A DNA stretch of 64,000 bases from Adiantum capillus-veneris (Eukaryota > Streptophyta > Polypodiopsida > Polypodiales > Pteridaceae). The translations under genes and the position numbers were made by a program. Positions 1 to 12,932 of the stretch are shown piece by piece. The stretch lies in NCBI GenBank assembly GCA_014529385.2, contig CM043947.1:116416087-116480086 (forward strand), read 5' to 3'. Position 1 is the stretch's first letter. Every line of letters begins with the position of its first letter. A model generated the notes under the pieces. The model saw nothing but the letters and a program-made list of their open reading frames with translations. It was not told the origin of the DNA and searched no databases.

Positions 1-128
1 ATCGTCTCATAGCCCAACACACCCTACTCTATCTTCTTCTTTATCTTTCTCCTCTTTGATTGTGCAATTGCTACAGCACCATTGTAATTTTCTAAGCTTT
101 CAAAATAAACCTTCTCTCTCTCCTTAGG

Positions 129-458
129 CTATAGACATGACATGAATTTATCCAGCTTGAAGTAATCCTTATTTGTGAATTGCATGGCCATCGCTAATTC
201 TGCCCAACACTTTTCAAAACGATCCAAAAACAAATTGAGGTCCTTACTTACATCTTGCTTAAGCGCCTTTAGCTTCGTATCCATCTTGACTAGGGATGCA
301 TCCTTGCAAAAATTATGAAGAAACCTTGCCCATAGAGACGGCCACGCTTGCCTCGGCTTACCTTCTAGAGCTTCATACCAAACTTTGGCTTTTCCATGCA
401 TCACCAAAGAAAGAATATGTATGGGGGGGGGGGGGGGGGGGTTGCATTTTTCTTTCAA
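129..458 (-). pseudogene. Ty3/gypsy-type Gag core fragment
   Basis: The open frame of 109 codons resembles the retrotransposon Gag capsid domain (Retrotrans_gag family). It has AKVWYEAL, then WPSLWARFLHNF, then FLDRFEKCWAELA, the usual order of a Trp-Tyr helix, a W...F...F helix and a downstream helix. Gag packages the element RNA into cytoplasmic particles. The apparent N-terminus is only prolines encoded by the adjacent poly-G/C tract, so the start is not genuine. No zinc knuckle or pol follows before a stop, and the rest of the element would lie to the left of the window. It is a decayed fragment; the family call is by motif pattern only. Confidence 0.6.
423..441. repeat. poly-G homopolymer (about 19 nt)
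   Basis: An uninterrupted G run abuts the Gag fragment. It produces spurious poly-Gly and poly-Pro frames on the two strands. Length may be unreliable in assembly. Confidence 0.9.
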
Positions 459-2683
459 ATGGAGGGGGACCTTGTGGACACCGGACTAGCAGCCTATGGC
501 CTTGCCAATTCATCACACTACGTTGCCACTCAAAATATCCCATAGTCGGCCGTCAATCGCTGCCGCCACCACACACCAACTCCCTCAGCCAAAATAGTGC
601 CAAGAACCTTCGTAGGTGCCACCTCACTCCCACGCAATCGTTGAGCTCCCTAAGAGCTCTCTCTCCACATACACTTTGCAATGGGCTCACGCCCCCAGAG
701 TTATACACTACACCCCTATGCCATGATCTCACATATGTCTTTCTGCAATGGCCACGTGGCACCCTTCAGTCAACCTACACGTCCACACTCCATAATTTTC
801 ATGCTAGACTCCCCAAAAACTCATTTATTTTCCCCTCCACTTCACAAGCACCTATTTTTTTCTTAGTTATCTTCTCCCTGAGCCACAACTTCTGACCAAA
901 ATCCCTTCTCCCCAACTTCAAACCTTGAGTGCCTTGCTGCTCCTGGGTGTCCCCGTGGCATTGAACCACTCACCCAAACTTTGGCGAAAAATCATACGCA
1001 CCCTCTTTCTTAGCATTAGTTCCCAGCTTCAATGTACTTTATCTTACTGATCAGGAGTGTGTTTGTCACGCAGACAATTCCCAATGACACCACTTGATTC
1101 ATATTGTCCTCTAGAATCTGGTCAAGCTCAAAACAACACCAGATTGCACGTCCTCCACCGCGGTCAACCGAGCCCATAACTAACCCCCGAAAAACTTTTG
1201 ATCGCCATATCTTGTAATCTAGAACTCACATTTGCGATCCAAAAAGACGTGCATGCTCCATAATTCAACCACTATGTGTCTATCCCTAACATTCGCCTGG
1301 GCCACTTGTCCCCACCTGCTCTATCTGTCTCAATCTGATAGACCTTCTAACTTCAAACTAGAATATCTTGTACATCGAGGTTCCATTTGACGAGCCATCT
1401 GGATCGGCTTCTAGAGTACATCAAGCACTACATCTGAGGGCATCAACCCAACACTTAGTGCACCTTTACCTACCATCCAAAATGGACCACTTTGGAGACT
1501 TTCTAGCCAAAAAACCCGCATCAAGCATACATTTCCCATAGCACCTGCTTGCCCAGGTCTTCCACATTTGCCTGAGCCCTTTTTCATGCACTTGTGCACT
1601 CCTATGGAACTACTTAGCACTACTTTTTTCCTTAACCATCTTTATCTGTACCAACGTCACTGATTTAATATTTCTTTAAACCAAATCACAAACTATTATC
1701 TATAGTGTATTTGTTTTGGACACCGACCTTGAAATATTACTCAAGTTTTTGGAAAGAAATTCAATCTAAATTTATGAATTTGGCGAGCAAGATATTTTAA
1801 AATTAAATTTATCATATCTTCAACAAAATTTAATTTAGACGTTAATTGGTCCTTTTTTTCAATATCACATGTAAGGATAAAAGAAACATCTCTTACAACT
1901 TTTTATATAATAGAAAGAAGGGATCTAAGTAGTGCCACCTAGACTTTTCAAATAAGTATCAATGTCACAACACACCTTATATGTACTAGGGTTTTGCTAG
2001 GAGACAACATCTTGTTGAGTAGGGTAAGGTCTTTGAAATCTAGATGAGAACTAAATGAGGAAGTGTGAAGATCTCAGACCTCCTACATAAAATCTAGTTA
2101 ATCATGCATAGGACAATCATAGAAAAGTTAGCAGAGTGAAAAGAAAAGTAATTATGATGATAAGAGCCCATTAAAATTCCATATAGCAAAATCTTACGAC
2201 CACATGTATGCTTTAATATTTTGGGTCCCATGTCATAATGTGATGTGTTTCATCAAACCTACTTGGCCCTCAATCTCCCTTACTATCAAGTTCTTCAGTG
2301 GGCATATCTTTGATGACTAGCTACCCCAAAATACAAAACCTTATAGCAAAGTATGGTGAAAAACATCTTAAGGTCTACACCAATGAGAGCCAAAACAAGC
2401 TCAAAAATTTCAAGATTCGCCAAATTGGTGTTTTTTAGCCAAAAAAATACACTGATTATCTAGTGGTAGAATTTGAAGCTCTTAACTTATCCAATGCATT
2501 TGGAGCGCCAAAAAACATAAAAAACAGATATCTACATGCCTTGTTCTAACACCTGGAGAGAGAGAAAAGCCCAAGAAACATTTATGGAGAATGACATGTA
2601 GAGGCCATTCTATAAAATTTTGGAATGGACTCTACACGTCGTTATCCAAAGAAATGGAGAATATCATCATTCTCTAAAAATTG
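459..2683. other. No gene recognised; decayed repeat sequence
   Basis: No coding frame here has a recognisable domain. The stretch around 1180-1330 (compound-specific wording such as gcatgctccataa and cacttgtccccacctgc) resembles segments at about 20830-21090, 26570-26720 and 29510-29630. It is therefore part of a dispersed, probably LTR or untranslated, repeat family. The remainder is AT-rich and unassigned. Confidence 0.5.
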
Positions 2684-2718
<35 letters not shown>

Positions 2719-2823
2719 CGTATGTATGTATTTATGTATATGTGTGTGTGTATGTGTGTGTGTGTGTGTATATATATGCGTGTGTGTGTGTGTGTACACA
2801 CATACACATATATATGCATATAT
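2684..2823. repeat. Compound (TA)n / (TG)n microsatellite
   Basis: A (TA)n block is followed by mixed TATG and TGTG units and then a short reversed ACACATA block. The short frames on both strands here are translations of the simple repeat. Confidence 0.95.
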
Positions 2824-4992
2824 AACACTTTTTGGAGAATGCAAAACTGAGGCCTCTCCACGTTGTTCTCAATGGTTGTTTGGGCTTTTCTCCCTCTTTG
2901 GATGTGAGAACAGCGCATGTAGATATTTGTTTTTAGGTACTTCAGATGCATTGGAGGTGTTCAAACCTTCAAATTTTACCACTAGATGATAGTTTTATGA
3001 TGTTTTTCATTTCAATGATGACGAAAGCAGTATTAAATGAGAGGCAACTATGTCATGAAAAAGACAATTGCATTGAATAAAAAGGTGACCCTTTAAAAAG
3101 TCACTGGAAAGTTTGGTTCACTTTTTAGAGTGTCTAATTGTTCTTTTGTACATGTGTATTTTAAGAAACCTTCTAAAGAGAGAAGTAGAATTTTTACAAG
3201 GCCCTCCAAATGACCTCCAAAATCTCCTAATGAGAGAGAGAGAGAAGGTACATGCGTCCACTTCTTTCCCCTACTACCTCTCTACCTTGAGCTCTCATAC
3301 CAATCTAAGAGAGTGGGAGCAAATGCATACTCTTCTCCACCCATCGATGCCATGTATATAGACCCTTGGCTTGCTAAGTATAGCCCCCTACACCACATGT
3401 GAATCCCGGCCCTTGGCCTAGCCAGTCTTATCGTAGGCCTAACAACATTATCTTCTATGGGTAACAAATCTTGTTTGTGCATGGAGAATTTCTTATGCAC
3501 AAGTGCAATAAGCTTGATATTTTCAACACCCAGGGCATGGAGATGCCCATTATCATTCTAGGGGTGGTACTCAAAGTACCCATCAATATAGTTGGGGTGT
3601 GGTACAACGTATTTATTTGGAAGAGATGTTCAACTTGTCCTTCCACGTGACATTTGCTCATAACCTCACCATTGAGCATGCATGACCATCCAAGATTGGA
3701 AAAGAAGTAACAAGATTGTGTGATGTGTCATTAAGAATCAAGCAAAAAGTGTATAGTTTCACAAGGCCCAACCAACCATGCAACATGGCACCAACAAAGA
3801 GTGTGGACGGGGTCAAGATAAACTCAAAGTCATTAACTTCTCCATGTATATAGATTTTCTTTGTTTGAAGTTTGAGTGTGACAGGCAACCCTTGGAAAAA
3901 TGAAACTTATGTTTTGAAAGGGTCCTTTGAAAATTAGGCCCTATAAATATAGGCTCTACTCAATATTTGCTTGTTTATTCTCTCATTCCAAAAGTGAGCT
4001 TCCACCCTACCCCATGGACCACACAAAGAAAACCACCAAGAATCATCCTCCCATGAAACACACTCTCCATGCTTGCAAGAAGCCAACATGGATAGAAACT
4101 GCACACAAAAATCCATAAACACTGAGGCATTTAGCATGCTCCTCATCTACATCTAGGCATGCACGTCAAGGAGATGGCACATCATGATAGCTATAATAGA
4201 AATAAGAGTAGTTGAGGATAAAAAACAAGGCTAAAGCCAAGCAATGGATAAAGATGAAGAGGGACCAAAAAGTGGCATACATTCTAATGAGCCACGATAG
4301 CAGCAAGTATGAGCAATTGTGTCAAAGCAACCACGAGTGTGCAAAGTGACAACACGTTAGAGATAGAACTACCATGGCAACGCGTAGAAATTCCCTGCAC
4401 ACAATGAGTGCAAGTGGTGGGCTGGGGGGGGGGGGGGGTGACTTAATAATTGTTCAATTATCATGTGAGTGTAACAAAAGTGGTTTTTTATTTTTATTTT
4501 ATCTCACATTTCACATACAGAAGGTAGAGATCCTTGGTTTTTGGTTTACAAAAGTGTTTGCTCTTGGGCCAGCTCTAGAATTTTTACTCAAAACTTGGAC
4601 TCACACAATGACATGCAATAACTGTCCAACCCTTTCAACACTCTAATGATCGGCAGTCTTTTTGTCCACTAAGATTAAACTAGGAAGAGAATTGGTCTAT
4701 CACTTTCCATCTCTTGATATTGTTGTGCCAAAAATGGGCGAGATGTCTGAGTCCTTTGTTGTTCCACTTTCTAGTGGTATCTCTCCAAAAAGAGTTCAAA
4801 GGTATGTGCCTTGCCTCAGAGAGTCAAGGGGACCAATGATCAATAGAGTTTTAGAAATACCTGGTAAGCTCTCCCTACTACAGTGCCTTCGATGCTCTAG
4901 TAAACTTTTTGTAATAACTCAAATGATGTCTCTTCAAGTCTAAGTCTAGACCATCGAGGAGCAAGTAGCTTGTTGTGAGACTCGAGACCTTT
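2824..4992. other. No gene recognised
   Basis: Several 60-90 codon frames occur on both strands (for example minus 3658-3888) but none shows a domain I recognise. A 15-nt poly-G tract lies at 4424-4438. The base composition and broken frames suggest decayed repeats. Confidence 0.4.
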
Positions 4993-5196
4993 CTATTGGC
5001 AACCTTGAGAGAAAAGTTTAGCCTTTCCAATCATATCCTTTTTCCTAATATCCCATGCTTGGTTTTGCTCAGGGATTGCAGCAAGGAATTTGGTACATTG
5101 GGCCTCTGTATGGATAACATGGTTAAGGATCACCATGCCTCCTTGAGTCAATGGTGTTGAGACAATTTTCCAATGATCCCATTGCCACGATGTCAC
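4993..5196 (-). pseudogene. Possible LINE-type reverse transcriptase tail
   Basis: The 67-codon frame contains WDHWKIVSTPLTQGGMVILN, which recalls the W..VC.PK..GGLGL segment after the reverse transcriptase domain of plant LINE elements. Downstream translation on the same strand is full of stops. The match is short and made by eye, so chance similarity is quite possible. Confidence 0.2.
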
Positions 5197-6088
5197 ATCT
5201 TTCGTGTTATTTTTTTGTTAGAATCTTTTTACTCAGGCATTAGAAGGGGCCTCATTGTAGGTTTCATGAAATTTTTATATAATATTAAGTTAAATAGACT
5301 TTTTGATTGAATCAGTAAGATTATAGTTATTTCTCCTTTTTTACAAATAAAAAATTAATCCCAATATATGTTGTATCGCTAGCTATACAGACTATTAAAA
5401 GTCATCATCTAATATAAAATCCATATGAGCTACAAAATTTGCATTAGATTGTATCTTATACAGTACTAGAAAATTCATAAAAATGCAGCTTTTATCAATA
5501 AATCATCATCATATGATTGGGATGAATATTGAGAAGGGTCCTGCCATGCAGAGGAATAATTTCTTGCCCAGGGGAGAGAGAGAGAGAGGGAGTGGGCTAG
5601 TACTTAAAAAGGAGTCACCATATTCAAGAGGTGAAAGACTTGCAAGCTGACTACAACAAGGGACAGTACCATCAAAGGTTCAAACTAGGAGGAGACTAAG
5701 TTGCTAACAAAGATCAAGATTAGCTACCCAATAAAGTGCTGCCATACAAAGAAAAGAAGGCAGCTTGGCGGCCGAAGAGAGCTCATCGGTGAGGCAGGTC
5801 AAGTAGAGGCTTAGCTGAAGGAGACGCCATAACAGATATCAGCAACAATGTTGTTCTCTAATGCTCGAATAGAGGAAGTGGAAGAACAGGAGGTTCAATC
5901 GATAGTACCCACCATGAGTAAAGAACAACTACAAGCCCTAGTGTATAAGTTGAGAGCTTGAAAATTCCCTTTAAGTTTACTATAAAGAGCTCGTTCAGAG
6001 GTTTCTTTTTCAAGTTTAAAACTGTCAATGTCACTTGGATTGAACCAAGGTGCAAACTCATGGTTCAACCACTTGAGTTTACTTTTGT

Positions 6089-6134
<46 letters not shown>

Positions 6135-6620
6135 GGCTGCAAGGGTGGGCTTCCACCCTTGGCCATAAAATTCAACTTCGACCTTGCCTTGATGGAGAAG
6201 GGAAAAGGGAGAGGTGGAAGCAGAAGTTGTTGACAAAGAAATATGGAATGGAGATGTTGGCATATCTACACATAATAGTACACAGGGAAATAAGGAAGGG
6301 GACAAACTCTTACACACTCTTACACAAGAATATTCCACAGTCAAGGTCCATATCCCAAGAGATAGCTTAAGAGAGGGGAAAGGGAAAAGTTTGAGCATCT
6401 ACACAAAAAAGGCCTAAAATCATACCCCCAAACTCCACGACACCCTTCTTGTGGATTTTGCTATCGAATTAACTGTTGAGTTTGGGGTGCCAAAATTAAA
6501 TGCCCTTCTTTTACAACTAGTCCATTTTAGTACTTGAGTGGAGCACATCACTTATTGCATGTCCCACAAGAGTGAGTTCTCACTAGAGCTATTTACAAGC
6601 AGCCATAGTGGCTTATTGAA
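5197..6620. other. No gene recognised
   Basis: No frame with a known domain. It contains the GA tract listed separately. The 167-codon minus frame at 5895-6398 is largely built on that tract and is not credible as a gene. Confidence 0.4.
6092..6132. repeat. (GA)n microsatellite
   Basis: About 20 uninterrupted GA units. Confidence 0.95.
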
Positions 6621-7500
6621 TAAAAAGTATAAAATATTGCGCAAGGGTAAAATGACCGAGAGGGTTATTATTTGTCAGCGCCTCCTTTTCAACTCCCAAA
6701 ATTCCAATCTAAAAATCATCATCAACTCACTATTAGTAAAATCAAATAGAGAGCACATAACTAACAATTAAGCCAGCCATCTCAATTGCAGTTAACCACA
6801 TAAAATAGGAGGGTGCCGAGTCTTGTCACATCCCTCCCACCAGGGATAGAAATTGTCCTCAGTTGCTCAATAGAGAATCAACTCTATCTTGAGTGATGGA
6901 AAGTGTAGAGAAGGTCTAGGAAGTTGGGGGAAAACTTTTCAGGCATCCATTTGGCATCCTCTCTAGGGTGGCCTATGAAAGTCAATAGATAGAAAATTTA
7001 AACCATGACAATGCATGTAGTGGTGGTCTCATTTTTGTGGAGATATGAACGAGGGATAAAAAGTATAAAATACTGTGCAAGGGTAAAATGACCGAGAGAG
7101 TTATTATTTGTCAGCGCCTCCTTTTCAACTCCCAAAATTCCAATCTACAAATCATCATCAACTCACTAATAGTATTAGTAAAATCAAATAGACAACACAT
7201 AATTAAGAATTAAGCCAGCCATCTCAATTGCAGTTAACCACATAAAATAGGAAGGTGTCGAGTCTTGTAACATCCCTCCCACCAGGGATAAAAATTGTCC
7301 TCAGCTGCTCAATAGAGAATCAACTTTGTCTTGAGTGATGGAAAGTGTGGAGAAGGTCTGGGAAGTTGGGGAAAAACTTTTCAGGCATCCATTTGTCATC
7401 CTCTCTAGGGTGTCCTATGAAAGTCAATAGATAAAAAATTTAAACCATGCCAATGCATGTGGTGGTGGTCTCATGTTTGTGGAGATATAAAGCAGGGATA
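6621..7500 (+). repeat. Tandem duplication, two units of about 436 bp
   Basis: Unit 1 is about 6621-7056 and unit 2 about 7057-7500. Both begin with taaaaagtataaaata and contain the same ordered landmarks (ggtaaaatgaccgagag, catccctcccaccaggga, tcaggcatccattt). They differ by scattered substitutions and a few small indels, so the duplication is not very recent. The content looks like gypsy-derived untranslated sequence, not coding. Confidence 0.85.
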
Positions 7501-8973
7501 AGGTAAAAATTAACTTAGAGACCCTTTTGAGAGCTTTTAATGCTTACGAGAGGAACTGAAGTCCACAGTAATCCGAGAAATTTGGAGGGCATCAAGATTT
7601 TTGAGATTCAAAGTCAATCATCAACCTTGTACTTGAGGGGGAATCTCTACTGCAAGGGAGCAGCCAGGAGGAGAATTCATTTTGCTGAAAATCTCTCAAA
7701 GCAGATAGAAACTTTCAAAAGGGCTTACAAAGAAGCCTACTAGATTTGACAACCAGGTAAATTAATTTAAACTTATTAATATTTCTTGCTATTCTTGATT
7801 TTTTTTCAAAAATTAGTGTCTTTTGAGCACATTATGGAGCCCAATTTGCACTCGGTCTTCTCACTGCTGGTAGGATGGTGGTCCTATTCATGATGTTGTA
7901 CACAAGTTTTCATCATGGAAATAAGATGATTTTTGTAATACTAACCCTCCAAAAATCATTGGATTTTTTTCTAGTTGTAAGTTGCAGAGACATTATCGAG
8001 CAGACAGTGCAAGAATCCTCTTACTCATGTCTATGTCTGAAGCCATTTGGACAAGATGACAGCCTATACAACTATTAGCATGTCTACTAAAATATCCATG
8101 ATCATCTCTTTTGCAACCCCTCATGTCAACTATCACGCTCAATGTGAACGCAGGTTCAACATGCGAGAAAAATTGATGGAAAATGACAGGTAAAAGCCCA
8201 ACTTTAGTGCTAATGAAGCAGCAACAGAGGAGACAACAGGAGCACTCCTTACCTACTACCTAGAAATCGTCAGGTAGTGTGAGGTAGCGTCACAGATATG
8301 GCGAAAGACACAAGAGGTATCATCAAACCTCTATGGAATGGGGGGAAGTGGCTGAAGGAGGACCAAAGATTTGCAAAACGAGCTTGAACATGACGCTAGC
8401 AAAAGTAAGCATTTAGACTCACTCTTGCTTGGGCTTCTGAGGGAGAATCAAAGATCTACAAAACGATCTTGAACATGAGCCTAAGTTGTAAAAAGAGGAA
8501 CAACATAGAAGCATTGGTGATGATAGACTGAGCACAAAAAATTGACACTATGAAAAGCATTGTAGCAAAGATATTGGAGCAATAGTCTAGGGCCCTTGGA
8601 GCCTAGCATGTTGGACTTAGCAATTATTTGTTTGATATGCGTGCCAACTTTAATGGTGCCCTTATAATTAAAAGCACAAAAGTGTGTACCTTGGCACATG
8701 ACCCCATTATGAGAACTTAATGGATGCATCAAAGAGAAACTTTAATGGTTCCCTTAGAATACAAATTTTATATTGATTGAGGCATTCTATTGTACAATGA
8801 TTGCATTCAAGATTATGAAATGAGAATGCTTCACTAGAATAAACCCTAAATCATCTATGACATAGAACATAAATTTATCTTTGCTTATTTTTAAGATAAA
8901 TCTATCTTTTGCATCTTTTGTATTTGTCTTAACGCGTGTTTTGTGTTTGAGAGAGAGGACATATATCAGTGGA
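7501..8973. other. No gene recognised
   Basis: Frames at 7540-7743 (67 codons, plus) and 8481-8732 (83 codons, minus) show no recognisable domain. Nothing else is supported. Confidence 0.4.
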
Positions 8974-9169
8974 CGTTTCAGTTACACAAGCACGACTCTA
9001 GCTCGACAACAATACAAGGTCTATTATCTACATCTAATTCCCCACGCCTATGCATTTTCTTGGTGCAACACATACAATGCTACAGGAGTGTAGGGCACGA
9101 CTACGACTATTTCTTATAGTTTTTGGAGAGACTTCAATGCCAACTCTCAACCATACTTTTGTATGGCAC
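8974..9169 (+). repeat. Diverged inverted repeat, left copy
   Basis: This segment matches the reverse complement of 14966-15154 along its length. Shared landmarks include ctcgacaaca, tggagaga and ccatacttttgtatggcac, with many substitutions between them. The two copies flank the R-SNARE locus at about 3.6 and 1.6 kb. Confidence 0.7.
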
Positions 9170-9574
9170 TTTTGCATGACGTGCAATGCATATTTAGCAT
9201 TTTCACTCTATGACGCTTCATTGCAAGATGAAATGTTTAACTATTCACATTGCTTCTATGTTGCTTGACTCAAACATTGTCCTTCAGCTTGCACAATTGG
9301 ATGGCACCCATACAAATTATGAGGTCAATCCAACTTATTTACTGCAATACTGGATGCACTCTGCACATGTTTGTTTTAATCCTAGGTGGTTGATGTCAAT
9401 CTACGTATATCCTTTTTTGGCAATGCATCTTATATATTGTAGACCAACGTTCTTCTCTGAATAATCGTTCTGTAGGACGAAGACAAATCTTTATCCCAGC
9501 ATTTTCCTCCTTAGATATGCTTTGCACCAGCTTATGTGCTCGACATCCAAGACTCTCCAACTTTGGAAACATGC

Positions 9575-9688
<114 letters not shown>

Positions 9689-10432
9689 CGGTTCTACAAG
9701 AAATGAGAGAATAGTCACCATGTTTGATTCAGAGTAAAACGGATGCCTAATATGGGTCCCCAATCTAGAGACTAAATGGTCAATGATATTACCAGTCAGA
9801 ATGGAAATCTACAAACAAACTACCAATGTAGGTTAAGGAGTAGGGTTTAAGCATAATGATAAAGATGCGACCCTTTTCTCGATTTAATTATCCCCTTCAT
9901 TAGCCCTCTATCATAGTGGCCCCTATGGGACACAACTTTCTTTCTTCTAATGGGTATGAAAATGCCAATCTAGTCCATTGATGTTTCCAATCAATTGGTT
10001 CTACCCATCCGCTCCTGTTCCATAATAAAATTTGAGGCACCGTCAATCACAACCAGCCAAGAAACCAACTACAAAATTTATCAAAACAAGTACGGCAAAG
10101 AGCAGTGCCTTGGTCTTACTCCTCAAGCAGTTGTAGAGAAAGCCATGAAATTGGACCATTTTAAAGAAATCTAAGAAGGTAATCAATTATCATATATTTT
10201 TAATAAATACACATGCAATTCATTTTTAAAAATTTTCCAATACATTACTATAGTGTTAGATGCTTGCTGTCAATCTGTGTATGACTTGTTATGTTCTAGA
10301 ACAGTGCGTCTTCAAGAGAACCTCATAAAAGAAGATGAGGATAAGAAATAGTAACAACAAAGTAGGACCTTATAGCAAGCTTCATCCTGATGCAAGGTGC
10401 ACATAGCTATGTTTTTGTGCATGCATGGCCTT

Positions 10433-10490
<58 letters not shown>

Positions 10491-11990
10491 AAGTCCTCAA
10501 GAAGCGTTTCATCATTGCCATGAGAGCTCCTTTTCAATGCAGGTGTGCTCAACAAGAACGAAATGTTATGATAATATTAAATGCACTACGAGTTTTTCTT
10601 ACATGAGGCTCCTTGTCGTCATCAATCTGGGTCTAGGGTAATGGCTTAGATCATGCCAAGTGGCCAACTCTAGGCTCAAGAAACCAAGGAAGCATGTTAG
10701 GCTTACCAAGTAAACAAGTAAACAATTAAACAATGAAGTTGATGTGCTTGATGTCCTCTCAAAGAACTTTTCTTACGTTTTGCTTCTTTTGCATCAAGGC
10801 AATTGAATGTCAGGCTGCTTTTTGGCTCCGTATGTGCTTGTTGTCTCCTCGAAGGCATCACTTTGCTTTCAGCGCCATCGAGTTCTCATGGGAACAATAC
10901 TGCTTGAGTTGTCAATTGCGAACATCTGCGCAACCCATCTCTCACGTGAACTGGATCTTAGTTGTCGTTATGTTGAGTTGTCTGTTTATTCCATCTTGTA
11001 GGCTACTACACTCTAGAATCCAAAAGGCGTTCACGAAGACAAAGAAATAAGATGTAAAGTTGGCTAGGATATGAAGCCAAGGTGTTCGTTGTTTAACATG
11101 CTCTAGATAGCACATGATGGCTTGCTAATTTGGAGACGGCACAAAGGTGACCTTTTATTTCAGGAGCTACATATGGGCATTCATTCGCTTTATAGAAGAA
11201 CTCCGCTGGCCACAACTCAAGATCATAACCCATTATTCTTGCTTCCGCACGTCCCATACTTCCTCACTGAAAACATCCACATCATTTATGCTACACGATC
11301 TTGCCAACACATAGATTTTGCCCTTGCAATACTCAATAGCCGGTGATGCACATAGGCTAGCCGAAGGTTGCAAATACTTTTTCCAAGCCATTAGGTCGTA
11401 ATTCCTTCTTTAAAGCTTCTGCAAAGTTTAGAATGAATAGTTGTGTGGAGGGAGCCATCGATGCTCTCGCCTGTGCAACAATACTGGCATCATGTGACCA
11501 ATGGCGGCGATACCCAAAAAAAAGCAAAAGTTTTTAATCTATTGTCGCTAAGCCTATCATTGTTTTTCTTTATCATCGTTAAGATTAACGTGCGTGATAA
11601 TATGCAATGCGCCTGGCCATGTGATTTTGTGTGAAGGGGAATGGCCTACTTGTGGTCTGAAGAAACTAGAAAATCACATTAGGCTCACCAAGTAATATAG
11701 CTCATAATCTCTTTGTACACACGGCCATCATGCAACTACCATTATAGTACTAGAGCAGTCCCTCTCTTGCTGCATCTGTTTTGGTACTCCTAACCACCTT
11801 GATGAATGTGGATGCACTTTCGAGCTTTCGGTGTACTGGTAAAGCCATCAAAATACTTGTGTATTAGAGTTGAGGATCATGTCAACGTGAGTGCACACAT
11901 GTTTGAATTGGACAACAATGCAATGGTTAAGCTGATACAAACCTAGCATGAATAATGAAGATTTGTATGTTGGCATGATCAAGAACAATC
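9689..11990. other. No gene recognised; contains a (GA)n tract
   Basis: A (GA)n tract of about 26 units lies at 10437-10488. Frames such as 10733-11050 (105 codons, plus) have no recognisable domain. No splice-consistent gene model was found. Confidence 0.4.
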
Positions 11991-12194
11991 ATGGTGAGTC
12001 GGTTAGTATCAACAAACAACAACTCAAATATAAACAAACAACAAGAGGTGTTGTTGGACGGATCATATACTCACCTCCAAAGGATGATCGACGAATGCAA
12101 GAATGAAGGAGAAAAGCTCGAAAGGCAGTACAACAATGGCATCAGGCTGCTACAACACATACAAAAAGTTCTGAATGAGCTCCCCAGAGAGTGA
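11991..12194 (+). CDS. Unrecognised 67-codon frame, coiled-coil-like
   Basis: The frame reads through a Gln/Asn-rich start into a charged helix-forming segment (LQRMIDECKNEGEKLERQY, then LLQHIQKVLNELPRE) and ends with a normal stop. The spacing of Leu, Ile and Met suggests a short coiled coil. It could be a last exon of a small gene or chance coding. I do not recognise the family. The sequence after the stop is T-rich like a 3' end, and the R-SNARE promoter begins about 400 bases downstream. Confidence 0.25.
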   Translation: MVSRLVSTNNNSNINKQQEVLLDGSYTHLQRMIDECKNEGEKLERQYNNGIRLLQHIQKVLNELPRE

Positions 12195-12619
12195 ATATTT
12201 ATGTAGCTATCCTTCTAAATAGTTCTGTAGTTCAAGGTATCATGGCAACCAGGGATGTATATGGACATTGCACTGTTTTGTATGGAAGCTTAGCTCCGAA
12301 CCTATCTTGTAATTTTGCATATCATGTAATTTTGCCCTTCTAATTTAATTCACAAGCGCCCCCCTTTATGGTGTAAAAAAAAACAATCCTGGTGAGACGC
12401 CTGGCGATAGGTTGTGGAGGAGACATACAAACAACGATCGGCCTTTTGTCCCACTTATTGGGGGCGACAAGGGTTCATTTATTTTTGGGGGATCGGAGAT
12501 AAGGAGTCCCCTATGTAAGCTTCCCTCCGTTTTCGCGGAAGTTTCGGCCACTTAAAGCGTGTGAGCGCGTGGACACTGTCAACCGGACTTGGGAGGCAAG
12601 CCAGCCTGAGCCCTTCCAT

Positions 12620-12630
12620 TATAAGTATAT
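12620..12630 (+). promoter_or_regulatory. Candidate TATA box of the R-SNARE gene
   Basis: TATAAGTATAT lies about 135 bases before the ATG at 12756. A CT-rich leader follows, typical of plant 5' untranslated regions. The preceding 250 bases are more GC-rich than the neighbourhood. No transcript evidence is available. Confidence 0.5.
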
Positions 12631-12755
12631 CTGCCGGCGTATACTCTCTCGATCTCGCTCCCTCTCGCTCTCTCTTTCAAGGAACGAACACACACACACA
12701 CACACACTTCCCTACTCAAGGCGGCATACGTGAAGGCTAGCTCAGCTGCAGTTAA

Positions 12756-12885
12756 ATGGAGGATTGTGAGCAGGATCGCTCTCAAGAAACCACTATCAAC
12801 GTCGCCCACTTACAGAAGAAAGTCACAGAGGTGACCGACATCATGAAGAAGAACATCGATGAGGTTCTCCCCCCCCCCCCCCCCC

Positions 12886-12932
<47 letters not shown>

